Shown piece after piece: positions 6,772 through 13,839 of a DNA stretch of 24,546 bases (position 1 is its first letter; every line of letters begins with the position of its first letter). Source of the DNA: Acidimicrobiia bacterium (GTDB lineage: Bacteria > Actinomycetota > Acidimicrobiia > IMCC26256 > JAENVU01); NCBI GenBank assembly GCA_017882945.1, contig JADGON010000183.1, forward strand, positions 1 through 24,546. Direction: 5' to 3'. The notes under the pieces are model-generated. The model was not told where the DNA came from and ran no database searches. It saw only the letters and a program-made list of their open reading frames with translations. The position numbers and the translations under genes are program-made.

Positions 6772-9387
6772 CTACGGCTGAGCCGGCGTGGCCATCTCGG
6801 CCACGAGCCGGCGTCGGGCCGCGCGCCCGGACAGGTGGTCGACCGCATTCGCGGCGAACGTGACTTCGGCTTCGTGCAGCACCATGTCGGCGCGGAGGTA
6901 CTCCTCACGATGGAGCTCGATTGCCGCGATCGCCGACGAGAGCTCGGGGAGCGGCACGGCCCGCGACCAGAGGAATCCCTGCCCGAACCGGCAGCCCAGG
7001 CGCCGCAGCGCTTCGAGCTGGGTCACGGTCTCGATCCCTTCGGCCGTGACGCTGTGCCCGAGCGCGTGCGCCATGCTGATGACCCCGGCGACGATGAGGT
7101 CGTCCTCGCGTCGCACCCCGAGACCGGCGACGAACGACTGGTCGATCTTCACGATCGAGACCGGGAGCTGGCGAAGGAACGAGAGCGACGAGTATCCGGT
7201 GCCGAAGTCGTCGAGCGCGAGGCGCACTCCGAGGGCGCGAAGCCCGAAGAGGTTCTGCTCGGCAGTCTCCTGATCGTGCATCGCCGCGCTCTCGGTGACC
7301 TCGAGCGTCAACCACTCGGGATCAATGCCGGTGCGTGTGATCACGTCCGCGACCTGTGCGCAGAGACGCTTGTCGACCACCTGCATCCCGGAGATGTTCA
7401 CGCTCACCCTGACCGGTTGCTCGAGATCCATCCAAGCGGCCGCATCCCGGCACGCAGTTTCAAGCACGTGGAGCCCGATCTCGCGGATCAACCCGGTCGA
7501 CTCGGCCACGCTCATGAACGCGCCGGGCAGGAGCAGCCCGCGCGTCGGGTGGCGCCAGCGCACCAGGGCTTCGACGCCCCGGACCTCTGCGTCATCGAGC
7601 CGGACGATGGGTTGGTACCAGACCTCGAACTCCTGGTTCGTGACCGCCCGGCGCAGGTCGGTCTGAATCTGCACCCGCTCCTGAACCTCGGCCTCGTTGT
7701 GGTGGTCGAACACCGCGATGCCGTCCCGCCCGTTCTGCTTGGCCCGGTACATGGCGATCCCGGCGCCTCGGACCAGCTCCGTCGGCTCCGACGGCGGGCT
7801 CATCGCGATGCCCACCGAAACCGTCACCACGAACTCGGAATTGCCGACGTGGAGTGGCGCCTGGAGCGAGGCGCGCAGGCGTTCGGCGATGGTGACTGCT
7901 TCGTCGATGTCGGCGACGACCTCGCTCAGCACCAGGAACTCGTCACCTCCGGAACGCGCGACGGTGTCCCCGCTCCGAGCCGCCTCCCGGAGCCGCCGCG
8001 CGATCTCGACGAGGGCTTCGTCGCCGGCGGCGTGGCCGAGCGAGTCGTTGATGTCCTTGAAGTTGTCGACGTTGAGGGAGAGCACCGCCGTCGGGCGCCG
8101 GCTCCCGTGCTCGAGATGGCGCGCCAGGCGGTCGGTCAGCAACCTCCGGTTCGGGAGGCCGGTGAGCGCGTCGTGCAGCGTGATGCGTCGAAGCTCCGCC
8201 TCGTCGTGCTTGCGCTCGGTGATGTCGGTCACCATGTGCAGGATGCCGATCGTGGCCTCGTGGCCCAGGCCCGCGGCGTCGGCAAGCGGCGCCGAGCTCA
8301 CGAGCACCCATCGGGCCATGCCGTCGGGCCGAACGAGCTCGGTCTCGTAGCGTCGGATTTCGCCTTGCCCGCTCATGCCGTCGTTGGCCTCAACCACCGG
8401 TTGTTCCTCGGCGTTCACGAAGTCGAACCGCGATCCGGCTTCGAGCATCTCGAGGTTGGTGCCGAGGATGGCGGCCATGCGTGGGTTCGCGAAGACCGTG
8501 CGGCCGGCCTCGTCGGTGACCCAGATGCCCTCCTGCGCGGTATCGAGGATCGACCGGTGACGAGCCTCACTGGCCGCGAGCGAGTGGGTCGCGACGTGCT
8601 CCTCGGTGACGTCGCGCATGTTTCCGACGATGTAGCCGACGTCGGGATCGTCGATGAGGTTGGTCGCAATCTCCTCGATCCAGCGGACGTCCCCTCCGAG
8701 GTCGGTGGCGCGATAGCGCGTCCGCACCGCATCGTCGAGCTTCTCCATGCCGAGGAACTCCCGGGTGACCCGTTCTCGATCGTCGGGGTGGACGATGGTG
8801 AGCCCGTTCCGTCCGATGAAGCTCTCGGCGCTGATGCCGAAGAGATCGTCGCAGTTCGGGCTCACCCATGCGATCGTCCCGTCCGGCTCGAAGAACATGG
8901 TGAGGTCGTGGGAGCGGCGGAGAATCGCGCTCTGTTGCGCCCGGGCCGCGCGCAGCGCGTCCAGCGAGTCGATGCGCTCAGTGACGTCGCGCACGTTGGC
9001 GACGAAGCCGCGAACCGCCGAGTGCCCGAGCAGGTTCTGCACGCTGATGTCGACCCAGCGCAGCTCGCCGCCGAGCGTTCGCATGCGCGCGGTGAACGTG
9101 CTCTTGCTCGCGTACTCGTCCAGCGCGGCGATCGCGAGCTCGAGCTCCTCGAAGCCCCGGGCCGCGAAGAGCTCGCGACCGGACTGGCCGAGGAGATCCT
9201 CGGGCGCGTACCCGAAACAATGGGTGACCGACGGGGTGACGTAGGTGATGATGCCGCGAGCGTCGGTGACGAGTCCGACGTCGGCCGCGTTTTCGAACAG
9301 GACGCGAAAGCGTTGCTCGCTCGTGACCAGGTCGAGGAGCGTCGAGTCGGAATCGAGCCGGGGGCGCAATCCTCGTCCCTCGGCCAT
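6772..9387 (-). CDS. PAS-PAS-PAS-GGDEF-EAL cyclic-di-GMP enzyme
   Basis: An 871-residue soluble protein with no TM segments. Three PAS sensor domains (about 23-137, 155-262 and 272-391; each ends in a DVTER/DVTEE/DITER motif) precede a GGDEF domain (398-560) and an EAL domain (568-820). The diguanylate cyclase motif SGGDEF (479-484) and the product-inhibition I-site RSGD (471-474) are intact. The EAL phosphodiesterase has E606-A-L, VNIS, DDFGTG (726-731), K747 and E783, so both activities look possible. The PAS domains probably sense a small ligand, redox state or light; no cofactor residue is decisive. The ATG abuts a TAGGAG site with almost no spacing, which is unusual and could mean weak initiation. 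It appears monocistronic. Confidence 0.95.
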   Translation of the reverse strand: MAEGRGLRPRLDSDSTLLDLVTSEQRFRVLFENAADVGLVTDARGIITYVTPSVTHCFGYAPEDLLGQSGRELFAARGFEELELAIAALDEYASKSTFTARMRTLGGELRWVDISVQNLLGHSAVRGFVANVRDVTERIDSLDALRAARAQQSAILRRSHDLTMFFEPDGTIAWVSPNCDDLFGISAESFIGRNGLTIVHPDDRERVTREFLGMEKLDDAVRTRYRATDLGGDVRWIEEIATNLIDDPDVGYIVGNMRDVTEEHVATHSLAASEARHRSILDTAQEGIWVTDEAGRTVFANPRMAAILGTNLEMLEAGSRFDFVNAEEQPVVEANDGMSGQGEIRRYETELVRPDGMARWVLVSSAPLADAAGLGHEATIGILHMVTDITERKHDEAELRRITLHDALTGLPNRRLLTDRLARHLEHGSRRPTAVLSLNVDNFKDINDSLGHAAGDEALVEIARRLREAARSGDTVARSGGDEFLVLSEVVADIDEAVTIAERLRASLQAPLHVGNSEFVVTVSVGIAMSPPSEPTELVRGAGIAMYRAKQNGRDGIAVFDHHNEAEVQERVQIQTDLRRAVTNQEFEVWYQPIVRLDDAEVRGVEALVRWRHPTRGLLLPGAFMSVAESTGLIREIGLHVLETACRDAAAWMDLEQPVRVSVNISGMQVVDKRLCAQVADVITRTGIDPEWLTLEVTESAAMHDQETAEQNLFGLRALGVRLALDDFGTGYSSLSFLRQLPVSIVKIDQSFVAGLGVRREDDLIVAGVISMAHALGHSVTAEGIETVTQLEALRRLGCRFGQGFLWSRAVPLPELSSAIAAIELHREEYLRADMVLHEAEVTFAANAVDHLSGRAARRRLVAEMATPAQP

Positions 9388-9454
9388 CTCCTACGGTTCG
9401 GCACCTCGACCCTGCTACCTGAGCAAATGGCGCAAACGGGCAGGACCTCTGGAC

Positions 9455-10651
9455 TCAGGCGGGCTCCGGGGGCACGCTCGGGCCCCGGGCGAGGATCTCG
9501 GTCGCGGCGATCGCGACCAGTGCCAGGATCGTGACGACGAGCACCGTGACCGGCTTGGGGTGGTTCCAGACGACGAGCACGAGCGCCGCGATGCCGATGA
9601 TCACGACCCGGATCGCGTTCCGGGAGCGTGCGACCCAACCCGCGAAGCCGGCGGTGGCGAGCTGGCGGTCTTCGCCGCCGCGAACCATGGACCGCAGGCG
9701 GGTCGCGCCGGCCGACGGACCCGACAGCCATGCTCCGATGGCGATGATGATGCCGAGCACGAACCCGCTGCGGGCCGAGAGCCGGAGGAAGCTGAGGAGC
9801 TGGTCGTAGGCCGCGCCCGCCGCGGCCTGGGTGAGCGTGGCCGTCGTGACCGCATCCAGGTAGAAGCTCCGGCCGACGTTGAACGCGGTGAGGATCACCA
9901 GCATCCCGACCGAGAACCCGAGCCCTGCGTGGAGCACGGTCTTGCGCCGGTTGCGGGAGAGCGCGATCGCCGCCGCAAACAGGAGCAGCGTGAGCACCGG
10001 AAGCACGACGGCCAGCTTCTGGAGGAGATCGGTCGCGGACTGCGCCGACTTCAGGTCCTCCGACTGGAAGAGCACGAACCGCGGGCTGACGCGTTTTGCG
10101 TCGGCACCGGAGAAGACGTCGACGCCGATGCCCTCGAGTCGCTTCCTGACCCGATCGACCGCAGGACCGAGGTTGACCGCGACCTCGCCGTTCTTCGTGG
10201 AGATCGCGCGAGCGCCGTTGCCGGTGAGCACATTCACGACCTGCGTGTGGGCGCGGCGGTTGGCACGCTCCCAGAGCGTCTGGAACTGCGCCGAGCTCAG
10301 GACCTTGACCGCGAGCCGGTTGACCACGGTCTCGAGCGAGGTCGCGACCGCGGGTGCGATGAATGCGGCTCGCGGTGGGAGCGCCGCCTTGACCTTCGCC
10401 TCGACGTTCTTCTGCGAGACGAGCGCGGTGGTGATCTCCTTGGCCGCAGAGTCGATGATCGCCTGGTTCTTGGCGAGGGGGGCAACCGTGGAGACGTACT
10501 GGTCACTGTCGAGCAGGATGTTCTTGGTCCAGACCGAGATCACGGAGAGCGGCGCGAGGACGCACGCGGCGATGAGCAGGAGAGCGACGACGGTGCGTCG
10601 ACCGCGCCCGTACGGCCGGGTTGGTTTCGCCGGTACTGACGTCGTCGCCAT
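9455..10651 (-). CDS. Six-TM membrane protein with a large extracytoplasmic domain
   Basis: A 398-residue integral membrane protein seen in many actinobacteria and without assigned function. TM1 is at about 20-42, followed by a roughly 170-residue soluble, probably extracytoplasmic domain (43-211), then TM2 212-232, TM3 238-260, TM4 294-312, TM5 346-362 and TM6 366-386. The Arg/Lys-rich N-terminus before TM1 suggests a cytoplasmic N-terminus. No catalytic motif is evident. The ATG has an AGGAGAG site about 6 nt upstream. It lies 38 bp after the PLDc_N/SHOCT gene on the same strand, so the pair is probably one operon, perhaps related to the cell envelope (inference). I do not recognise a specific family name. 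Confidence 0.85.
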   Translation of the reverse strand: MATTSVPAKPTRPYGRGRRTVVALLLIAACVLAPLSVISVWTKNILLDSDQYVSTVAPLAKNQAIIDSAAKEITTALVSQKNVEAKVKAALPPRAAFIAPAVATSLETVVNRLAVKVLSSAQFQTLWERANRRAHTQVVNVLTGNGARAISTKNGEVAVNLGPAVDRVRKRLEGIGVDVFSGADAKRVSPRFVLFQSEDLKSAQSATDLLQKLAVVLPVLTLLLFAAAIALSRNRRKTVLHAGLGFSVGMLVILTAFNVGRSFYLDAVTTATLTQAAAGAAYDQLLSFLRLSARSGFVLGIIIAIGAWLSGPSAGATRLRSMVRGGEDRQLATAGFAGWVARSRNAIRVVIIGIAALVLVVWNHPKPVTVLVVTILALVAIAATEILARGPSVPPEPA

Positions 10652-10689
10652 GTCGTGCTCTCCTGCTCGTCGCGTCGATCAGCGTCGGC

Positions 10690-11085
10690 TCAGCCGATCG
10701 CTTTCGCTTTGAGCTTCTGGAACTCGGCGTCGTCGATGATCCCGCGCTCCTTCAGGTCGGCGATCCGGGCGAGCTCGTCGGCCGTGCTTCCCGACGTGCC
10801 GGCGGCGGACTGGATGTACGCGCGGGCCGCGGCATCCTGTGCCTGAGCCGCTTCGACTGCGTGCTCGTGCATCTTGTGGCCCCGGGCGATGAGGTAGACG
10901 AAGACTCCGAAGTACGGGATCACGATGATGAAGATCACCCAGATCGCCTTCGCGAAGCCACCGAGGTCGTGGCTGCGGAAGATGTCCGCGAACACGGTGA
11001 TGAGCAGCCAGATCCAGATGAAGAACAAGAAGAACCAGAGCATCGACCACAGCACTTGCCCGGTTCCGAAGTCACTTGCGATCAC
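10690..11085 (-). CDS. PLDc_N / SHOCT-domain small membrane protein
   Basis: A protein of 131 residues with two TM helices (about 11-33 and 46-67) forming the PLDc_N unit (a phospholipase-D N-terminal-like membrane module, here without any PLD catalytic domain). A short linker leads to a C-terminal SHOCT motif (about 101-130: ELARIADLKERGIIDDAEFQKLKA). SHOCT is a short oligomerisation-type domain common at the ends of actinobacterial proteins. Two GTG codons compete. The one at 11085 is preferred because an AAGGGAG site lies 5 nt before it, while the GTG at 11091 would overlap that site; the longer form would add two residues. The function is unknown; membrane-associated assembly or stress roles are guesses. 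It is upstream partner of the six-TM protein gene. Confidence 0.85.
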   Translation of the reverse strand: MIASDFGTGQVLWSMLWFFLFFIWIWLLITVFADIFRSHDLGGFAKAIWVIFIIVIPYFGVFVYLIARGHKMHEHAVEAAQAQDAAARAYIQSAAGTSGSTADELARIADLKERGIIDDAEFQKLKAKAIG

Positions 11086-11176
11086 GTGCACTCCCTTGAT
11101 TGATTCGGTGGTTGCACGGGTCAGTATCTGCTGGCCCGACCGGTCCGCGCATCATCCGCGTGGGGTGATCCTGTTG

Positions 11177-11198
11177 GCCCCGAACGCGGTGTCGGGGC
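11177..11198 (-). terminator. Candidate GC-rich hairpin after the small one-TM gene
   Basis: A perfect 7-bp inverted repeat, GCCCCGA and TCGGGGC with an 8-nt loop, lies 4 nt past the minus-strand stop of the small one-TM protein gene. It is well placed for a transcription terminator, but no U-tract follows on the minus strand, so it may instead be an mRNA 3'-end stabiliser. Confidence 0.4.
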
Positions 11199-11201
11199 GG
11201 G

Positions 11202-11447
11202 TCAGCCCGCCCCACCCGGCACGATGCGCCGGATCTCGAGCATCGTCGACTGACGGGTCCCCCAGCGGACGCCAAGGCGGTAGACCACCACGATGACGGC
11301 CGCGGTCCCCATGACCCAGGGACCGATTCGCCGGCCGTGCTCGACCTCCTCGTCGAGCTCACCCGTTGCCTCGCGCAGCTTCGCCTCGATGTCGGCCTTG
11401 GTGATCTTGCCTCTGGGTTCAGGGGCACGGACGCTACGGGGGCTCAT
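11202..11447 (-). CDS. Small single-TM protein (81 aa)
   Basis: An 81-residue protein with a charged N-terminal half (KITKADIEAKLREATGELDEEVEH, a likely amphipathic helix or short coiled coil, about 14-37), one TM helix (about 42-56: IGPWVMGTAAVIVVVYR) and a C-terminal EIRRIVPGG tail. I recall similar short proteins as a conserved unknown group in Acidimicrobiia and relatives, but I cannot name a Pfam family. The ATG at 11447 is chosen because a GAATCT hexamer lies exactly 6 nt upstream, the leaderless spacing seen elsewhere in the window. The frame stays open upstream, but only antisense to the FGE gene. It is divergent from the FGE gene across 36 bp and shares a palindrome with it. Confidence 0.75.
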   Translation of the reverse strand: MSPRSVRAPEPRGKITKADIEAKLREATGELDEEVEHGRRIGPWVMGTAAVIVVVYRLGVRWGTRQSTMLEIRRIVPGGAG

Positions 11448-11453
11448 GGCGGC

Positions 11454-11483
11454 AGATTCTGACAGAGGCGCGAGACTCGCGCC
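11454..11483. promoter_or_regulatory. Divergent promoter with 17-bp perfect palindrome (one-TM gene / FGE)
   Basis: Only 36 bp separate the two start codons. GGCGCGAG-A-CTCGCGCC (11467-11483) is a perfect 8-bp inverted repeat ending at the base before the FGE GTG. Its GAGACT (11472-11477) lies 6 nt before that GTG. On the other strand GAATCT (11459-11454) lies 6 nt before the one-TM gene's ATG. Both fit a NANNNT -10 with leaderless starts. The palindrome could be an operator covering both promoters, or a hairpin if transcription begins further upstream. Confidence 0.5.
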
Positions 11484-12440
11484 GTGAACGACTCGGCGTG
11501 TTGCGGACCGTCTCGCGCGCCTGCGGCCTCGGTCCCGAGCGCCGGGACGCTGCCGGTGACCCGCCGTGCCGGGCCGGACACCGATCGAATGGTGGCCCTC
11601 GCCGGCGGCACCTTTCTCATGGGAACCTCGGCGACCGACGGCTCTCCGGCCGACGGCGAAGGGCCCGTGCACGACGTGACGCTCCGACCCTTCCGGATCG
11701 ACACCGTCGCGGTGACGAACGCGCGGTTCGGCGCGTTCATCGCGGGGACCGGCTACGTGACCGCCGCGGAGAGCTTCGGATGGTCCTTCGTGTTCGGCGG
11801 GCTGCTTCCGGACGACTTCCCCGACACGGCCGGTGTCGTCGCCGCGCCATGGTGGCGCCAGGTGTTCGGCGCGGATTGGGCGCATCCCGAAGGGCCCCAC
11901 TCGGGCCTCGAAGGGCGCGAGGAGCATCCGGTCGTGCACGTGTCCTGGGACGACGCTCAGGCTTACTGCGCGTGGGCGGGCACCCGGCTCCCGACCGAGG
12001 CGGAGTGGGAGTACGCCGCCCGCGGCGGGCTCGAGCAGCAACACTTCCCATGGGGCGCCGAGCTCGAACCGGGTGGCGCGCATCGCATGAACGTCTGGCA
12101 AGGGCGCTTTCCCGCCGAGAACAGCGAAGCCGACGGTTGGTACGGCACGGCGCCGGTGGACGCCTACCCGCCGAACGGCTACGGGTTGTACAACACCACG
12201 GGCAACGTGTGGGAGTGGTGCTCGGACTGGTTCGCGCCCGAGTTCTACGGATCGAGCCCGCATGATGATCCGGTCGGTCCAAGCTCCGGAACGCATCGCG
12301 TGATGCGCGGCGGGTCGTATCTCTGCCACGACTCGTACTGCAATCGCTACCGGGTCGATGCGCGCAGCGGGAACACTCCCGATGCATCGACCGGGAACCT
12401 CGGCTTCCGTTGCGCCAGCGGTGGTCAGCCGGGCGAGTAG
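11484..12440 (+). CDS. Formylglycine-generating enzyme (FGE/SUMF1 family)
   Basis: A 318-residue copper-dependent oxidase-type FGE, which converts the cysteine of a CxPxR motif in sulfatases to formylglycine. The catalytic pair is present as C281 and C286 in GGSYLCHDSYCNRYR (276-290), the signature that separates true FGE from other FGE-sulfatase-fold proteins. GGTFLMGT (41-48), TEAEWEYAARGG (171-182), GNVWEWCSDWF (240-250) and NLGFRC (305-310) match the fold, and the length is normal. The first 35 residues are low-complexity but contain C6-C7-G-P-S-R11, which itself resembles the CxPxR substrate motif. The GTG start is supported by a GAGACT hexamer 6 nt upstream. No sulfatase is in the window, so the client must be elsewhere. 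It overlaps the convergent DUF5522 gene by 16 bp. Confidence 0.93.
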   Translation: MNDSACCGPSRAPAASVPSAGTLPVTRRAGPDTDRMVALAGGTFLMGTSATDGSPADGEGPVHDVTLRPFRIDTVAVTNARFGAFIAGTGYVTAAESFGWSFVFGGLLPDDFPDTAGVVAAPWWRQVFGADWAHPEGPHSGLEGREEHPVVHVSWDDAQAYCAWAGTRLPTEAEWEYAARGGLEQQHFPWGAELEPGGAHRMNVWQGRFPAENSEADGWYGTAPVDAYPPNGYGLYNTTGNVWEWCSDWFAPEFYGSSPHDDPVGPSSGTHRVMRGGSYLCHDSYCNRYRVDARSGNTPDASTGNLGFRCASGGQPGE

Positions 12441-12613
12441 CCGTACGGACAGTGCCGGCAGCCGCTCTCGCAGCACGTCCCGTTGGCGGTGAGCGTCGCC
12501 GAGGTGAAGGCGAAGAACCCGGTCTCCGGGTCGAGGTACCCGGGTTCACCGGCCGCGATCGCGGCCCGGTGGGCCCGGTCGATCGCGTCGTCGCGCGCGG
12601 CCGGATCCTTCAT
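12425..12613 (-). CDS. DUF5522 Cys-rich miniprotein (62 aa)
   Basis: A 62-residue protein of the DUF5522 type. GYLDPETGFFAFTSATL (25-41) is followed by the Cys-rich C-terminus CCESGCRHCPYGY (47-59). The four cysteines (C47, C48, C52, C55) and H54 look like a metal or Fe-S site, but this is not established for the family as far as I know. The ATG overlaps the P450 stop codon (ATGA, 4 bp), so it is translationally coupled to the P450. Its last 16 bp run antisense to the 3' end of the FGE gene. An electron-transfer or assembly role with the P450 is speculative. Confidence 0.85.
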   Translation of the reverse strand: MKDPAARDDAIDRAHRAAIAAGEPGYLDPETGFFAFTSATLTANGTCCESGCRHCPYGYSPG

Positions 12614-13788
12614 CCGTCGATGAAGTCGAGCTCCATGCGGGCAGCCCGCAGGCCGTAGACGAACGCGTTCGGCATCTCCTCCAGGGTCCCCGGCACGAGT
12701 CGCAGCCCGCCGACGCGTCGCACGAGCTCCTCCAGGAAGATCCGGATCTCGAGTCGTGCGAGCGACGCACCGAGACAGAAGTGGGTGCCGAAGCCGAACG
12801 CGAGGTGGCGGTTCGGGTAGCGGGTGAGATCGAGGCGATCGGGTTCGGAGAAGTGCGCAGGGTCACGGTTCGCCGACGAGTACATCAGCACGATCTGATC
12901 GCCGGCGCGCACCGTGCCACCCCCGATCTCGACGTCCTGGGTTGCGACACGACACATGTTGTGGATCGGTGTCACGAACCGGATGAGCTCCTCGGTCGCG
13001 ATCTCGAGGTCGATGCCGCCGCGCAGGAGCTCCCACTGGTCCGGGAAGCGCACGAAGCTGAGCAGCGCTCTGGCGATCACCGTGCGGGTCGTCTCCGCGC
13101 CGCCGTCGAGGAGGAGGAGTGAGTCGGCGATCGCCGTGTCCACCCCCATCGGGCAGCCGTCGATCTCGGCCTGGGTCCATGCGGTCATGACGTCGTCCGC
13201 CGGGCACGCCGACTTGGCGGCGTGCAGGTCCGACGACGCCTGGGCGAACTCCATGGCCGCGATGATCCCGTCGTCCACGTGGTAGCGGGGCCCGCCGCCG
13301 AGCGTGATCGTGCGCTCGGACCAGCTCTGCAGGTCGGGCCAGGCCTCCGGCTCGAAGCCGAGCAGCTTGCCGATCATCATGGCGGGGAGCGGAGCCGCGA
13401 GATCGCCGATGATCTCGGCGCGCCCACCGTTGGCCGCGACCCCGTCGAAGAGGCCGCGGACGGTCGCCCGCACCTCGTGCTCCCAGTTGCCGACGGCGCG
13501 GGGGGTGAACCGGCGGGCCACGACGTTTCGCCGGGCGCGGTGCTCGGGGTCGTCGAGGCCGATGATCGACGGGTCGGCCGGGATGTTCGGCCGGTAGCCC
13601 CCCTTGTTCGTGTCCGAGTTGATGAACAGCTCGGCGTGCTTCTCGATGAACTCGACGTCGTCGTAGCGCGACACGCCCCAGAGCTCGTTCGTGGCGTCCC
13701 AGTACAACGGCTGGTTCTCCCGCAGCCAGGCGTACGTCGTGTAGGGGTCGTTGGCGTAGAAGTCCCCGTCGAGGAGGTCGAGATCCAT
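12610..13788 (-). CDS. Cytochrome P450 (CYP)
   Basis: A 392-residue soluble bacterial P450. The I-helix oxygen-binding motif GGAETT is at 229-234, the K-helix ExxR at E267-R270, and the heme loop FGFGTHFCLG at 331-340 with thiolate C338. The DDPEHRARRNVVARRFTP segment (79-96) and the ending FVYGL resemble the CYP124/125/142-type group that hydroxylates sterol side chains or branched lipids; this substrate guess is inference. The ATG at 13788 is preferred because a TACGAT hexamer lies exactly 6 nt upstream and the protein then starts at the usual N-terminal helix. The open frame continues upstream only antisense to the next gene. No ferredoxin or reductase gene is adjacent. It leads a two-gene operon with DUF5522 and is divergent from a GGDEF-EAL gene (51 bp). 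Confidence 0.95.
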   Translation of the reverse strand: MDLDLLDGDFYANDPYTTYAWLRENQPLYWDATNELWGVSRYDDVEFIEKHAELFINSDTNKGGYRPNIPADPSIIGLDDPEHRARRNVVARRFTPRAVGNWEHEVRATVRGLFDGVAANGGRAEIIGDLAAPLPAMMIGKLLGFEPEAWPDLQSWSERTITLGGGPRYHVDDGIIAAMEFAQASSDLHAAKSACPADDVMTAWTQAEIDGCPMGVDTAIADSLLLLDGGAETTRTVIARALLSFVRFPDQWELLRGGIDLEIATEELIRFVTPIHNMCRVATQDVEIGGGTVRAGDQIVLMYSSANRDPAHFSEPDRLDLTRYPNRHLAFGFGTHFCLGASLARLEIRIFLEELVRRVGGLRLVPGTLEEMPNAFVYGLRAARMELDFIDG

Positions 13789-13794
13789 CGCCGG

Positions 13795-13800
13795 ATCGTA
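13795..13800 (-). promoter_or_regulatory. Candidate -10 element of the P450 operon
   Basis: On the minus strand TACGAT (TANNNT) lies 6 nt before the P450 ATG, predicting transcription start at or next to the A of the start codon. No ribosome site is visible in front of this ATG, which agrees with a leaderless mRNA. The -35 region is weak. Confidence 0.5.
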
Positions 13801-13839
13801 GAAGGTCAAGAGGGCCCGAAATGCGCCGATACCAGGGCG

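Noticed and set aside
6693..6908. A 71-codon minus-strand frame at the end of the PAS-GGDEF-EAL gene
   Set aside because: Overlaps the EAL protein's C-terminal codons in another frame; no ribosome site or family.
6724..9534. A 936-codon open frame on the plus strand opposite the PAS-GGDEF-EAL gene
   Set aside because: Its translation is Arg/Glu/Asp-rich without domains. It exists because high third-position GC removes stops antisense to real genes.
11448..12476. N-terminal extension of the small one-TM protein across the FGE gene
   Set aside because: Antisense to FGE and of random composition. The ATG at 11447 with its own -10-like hexamer explains the gene.
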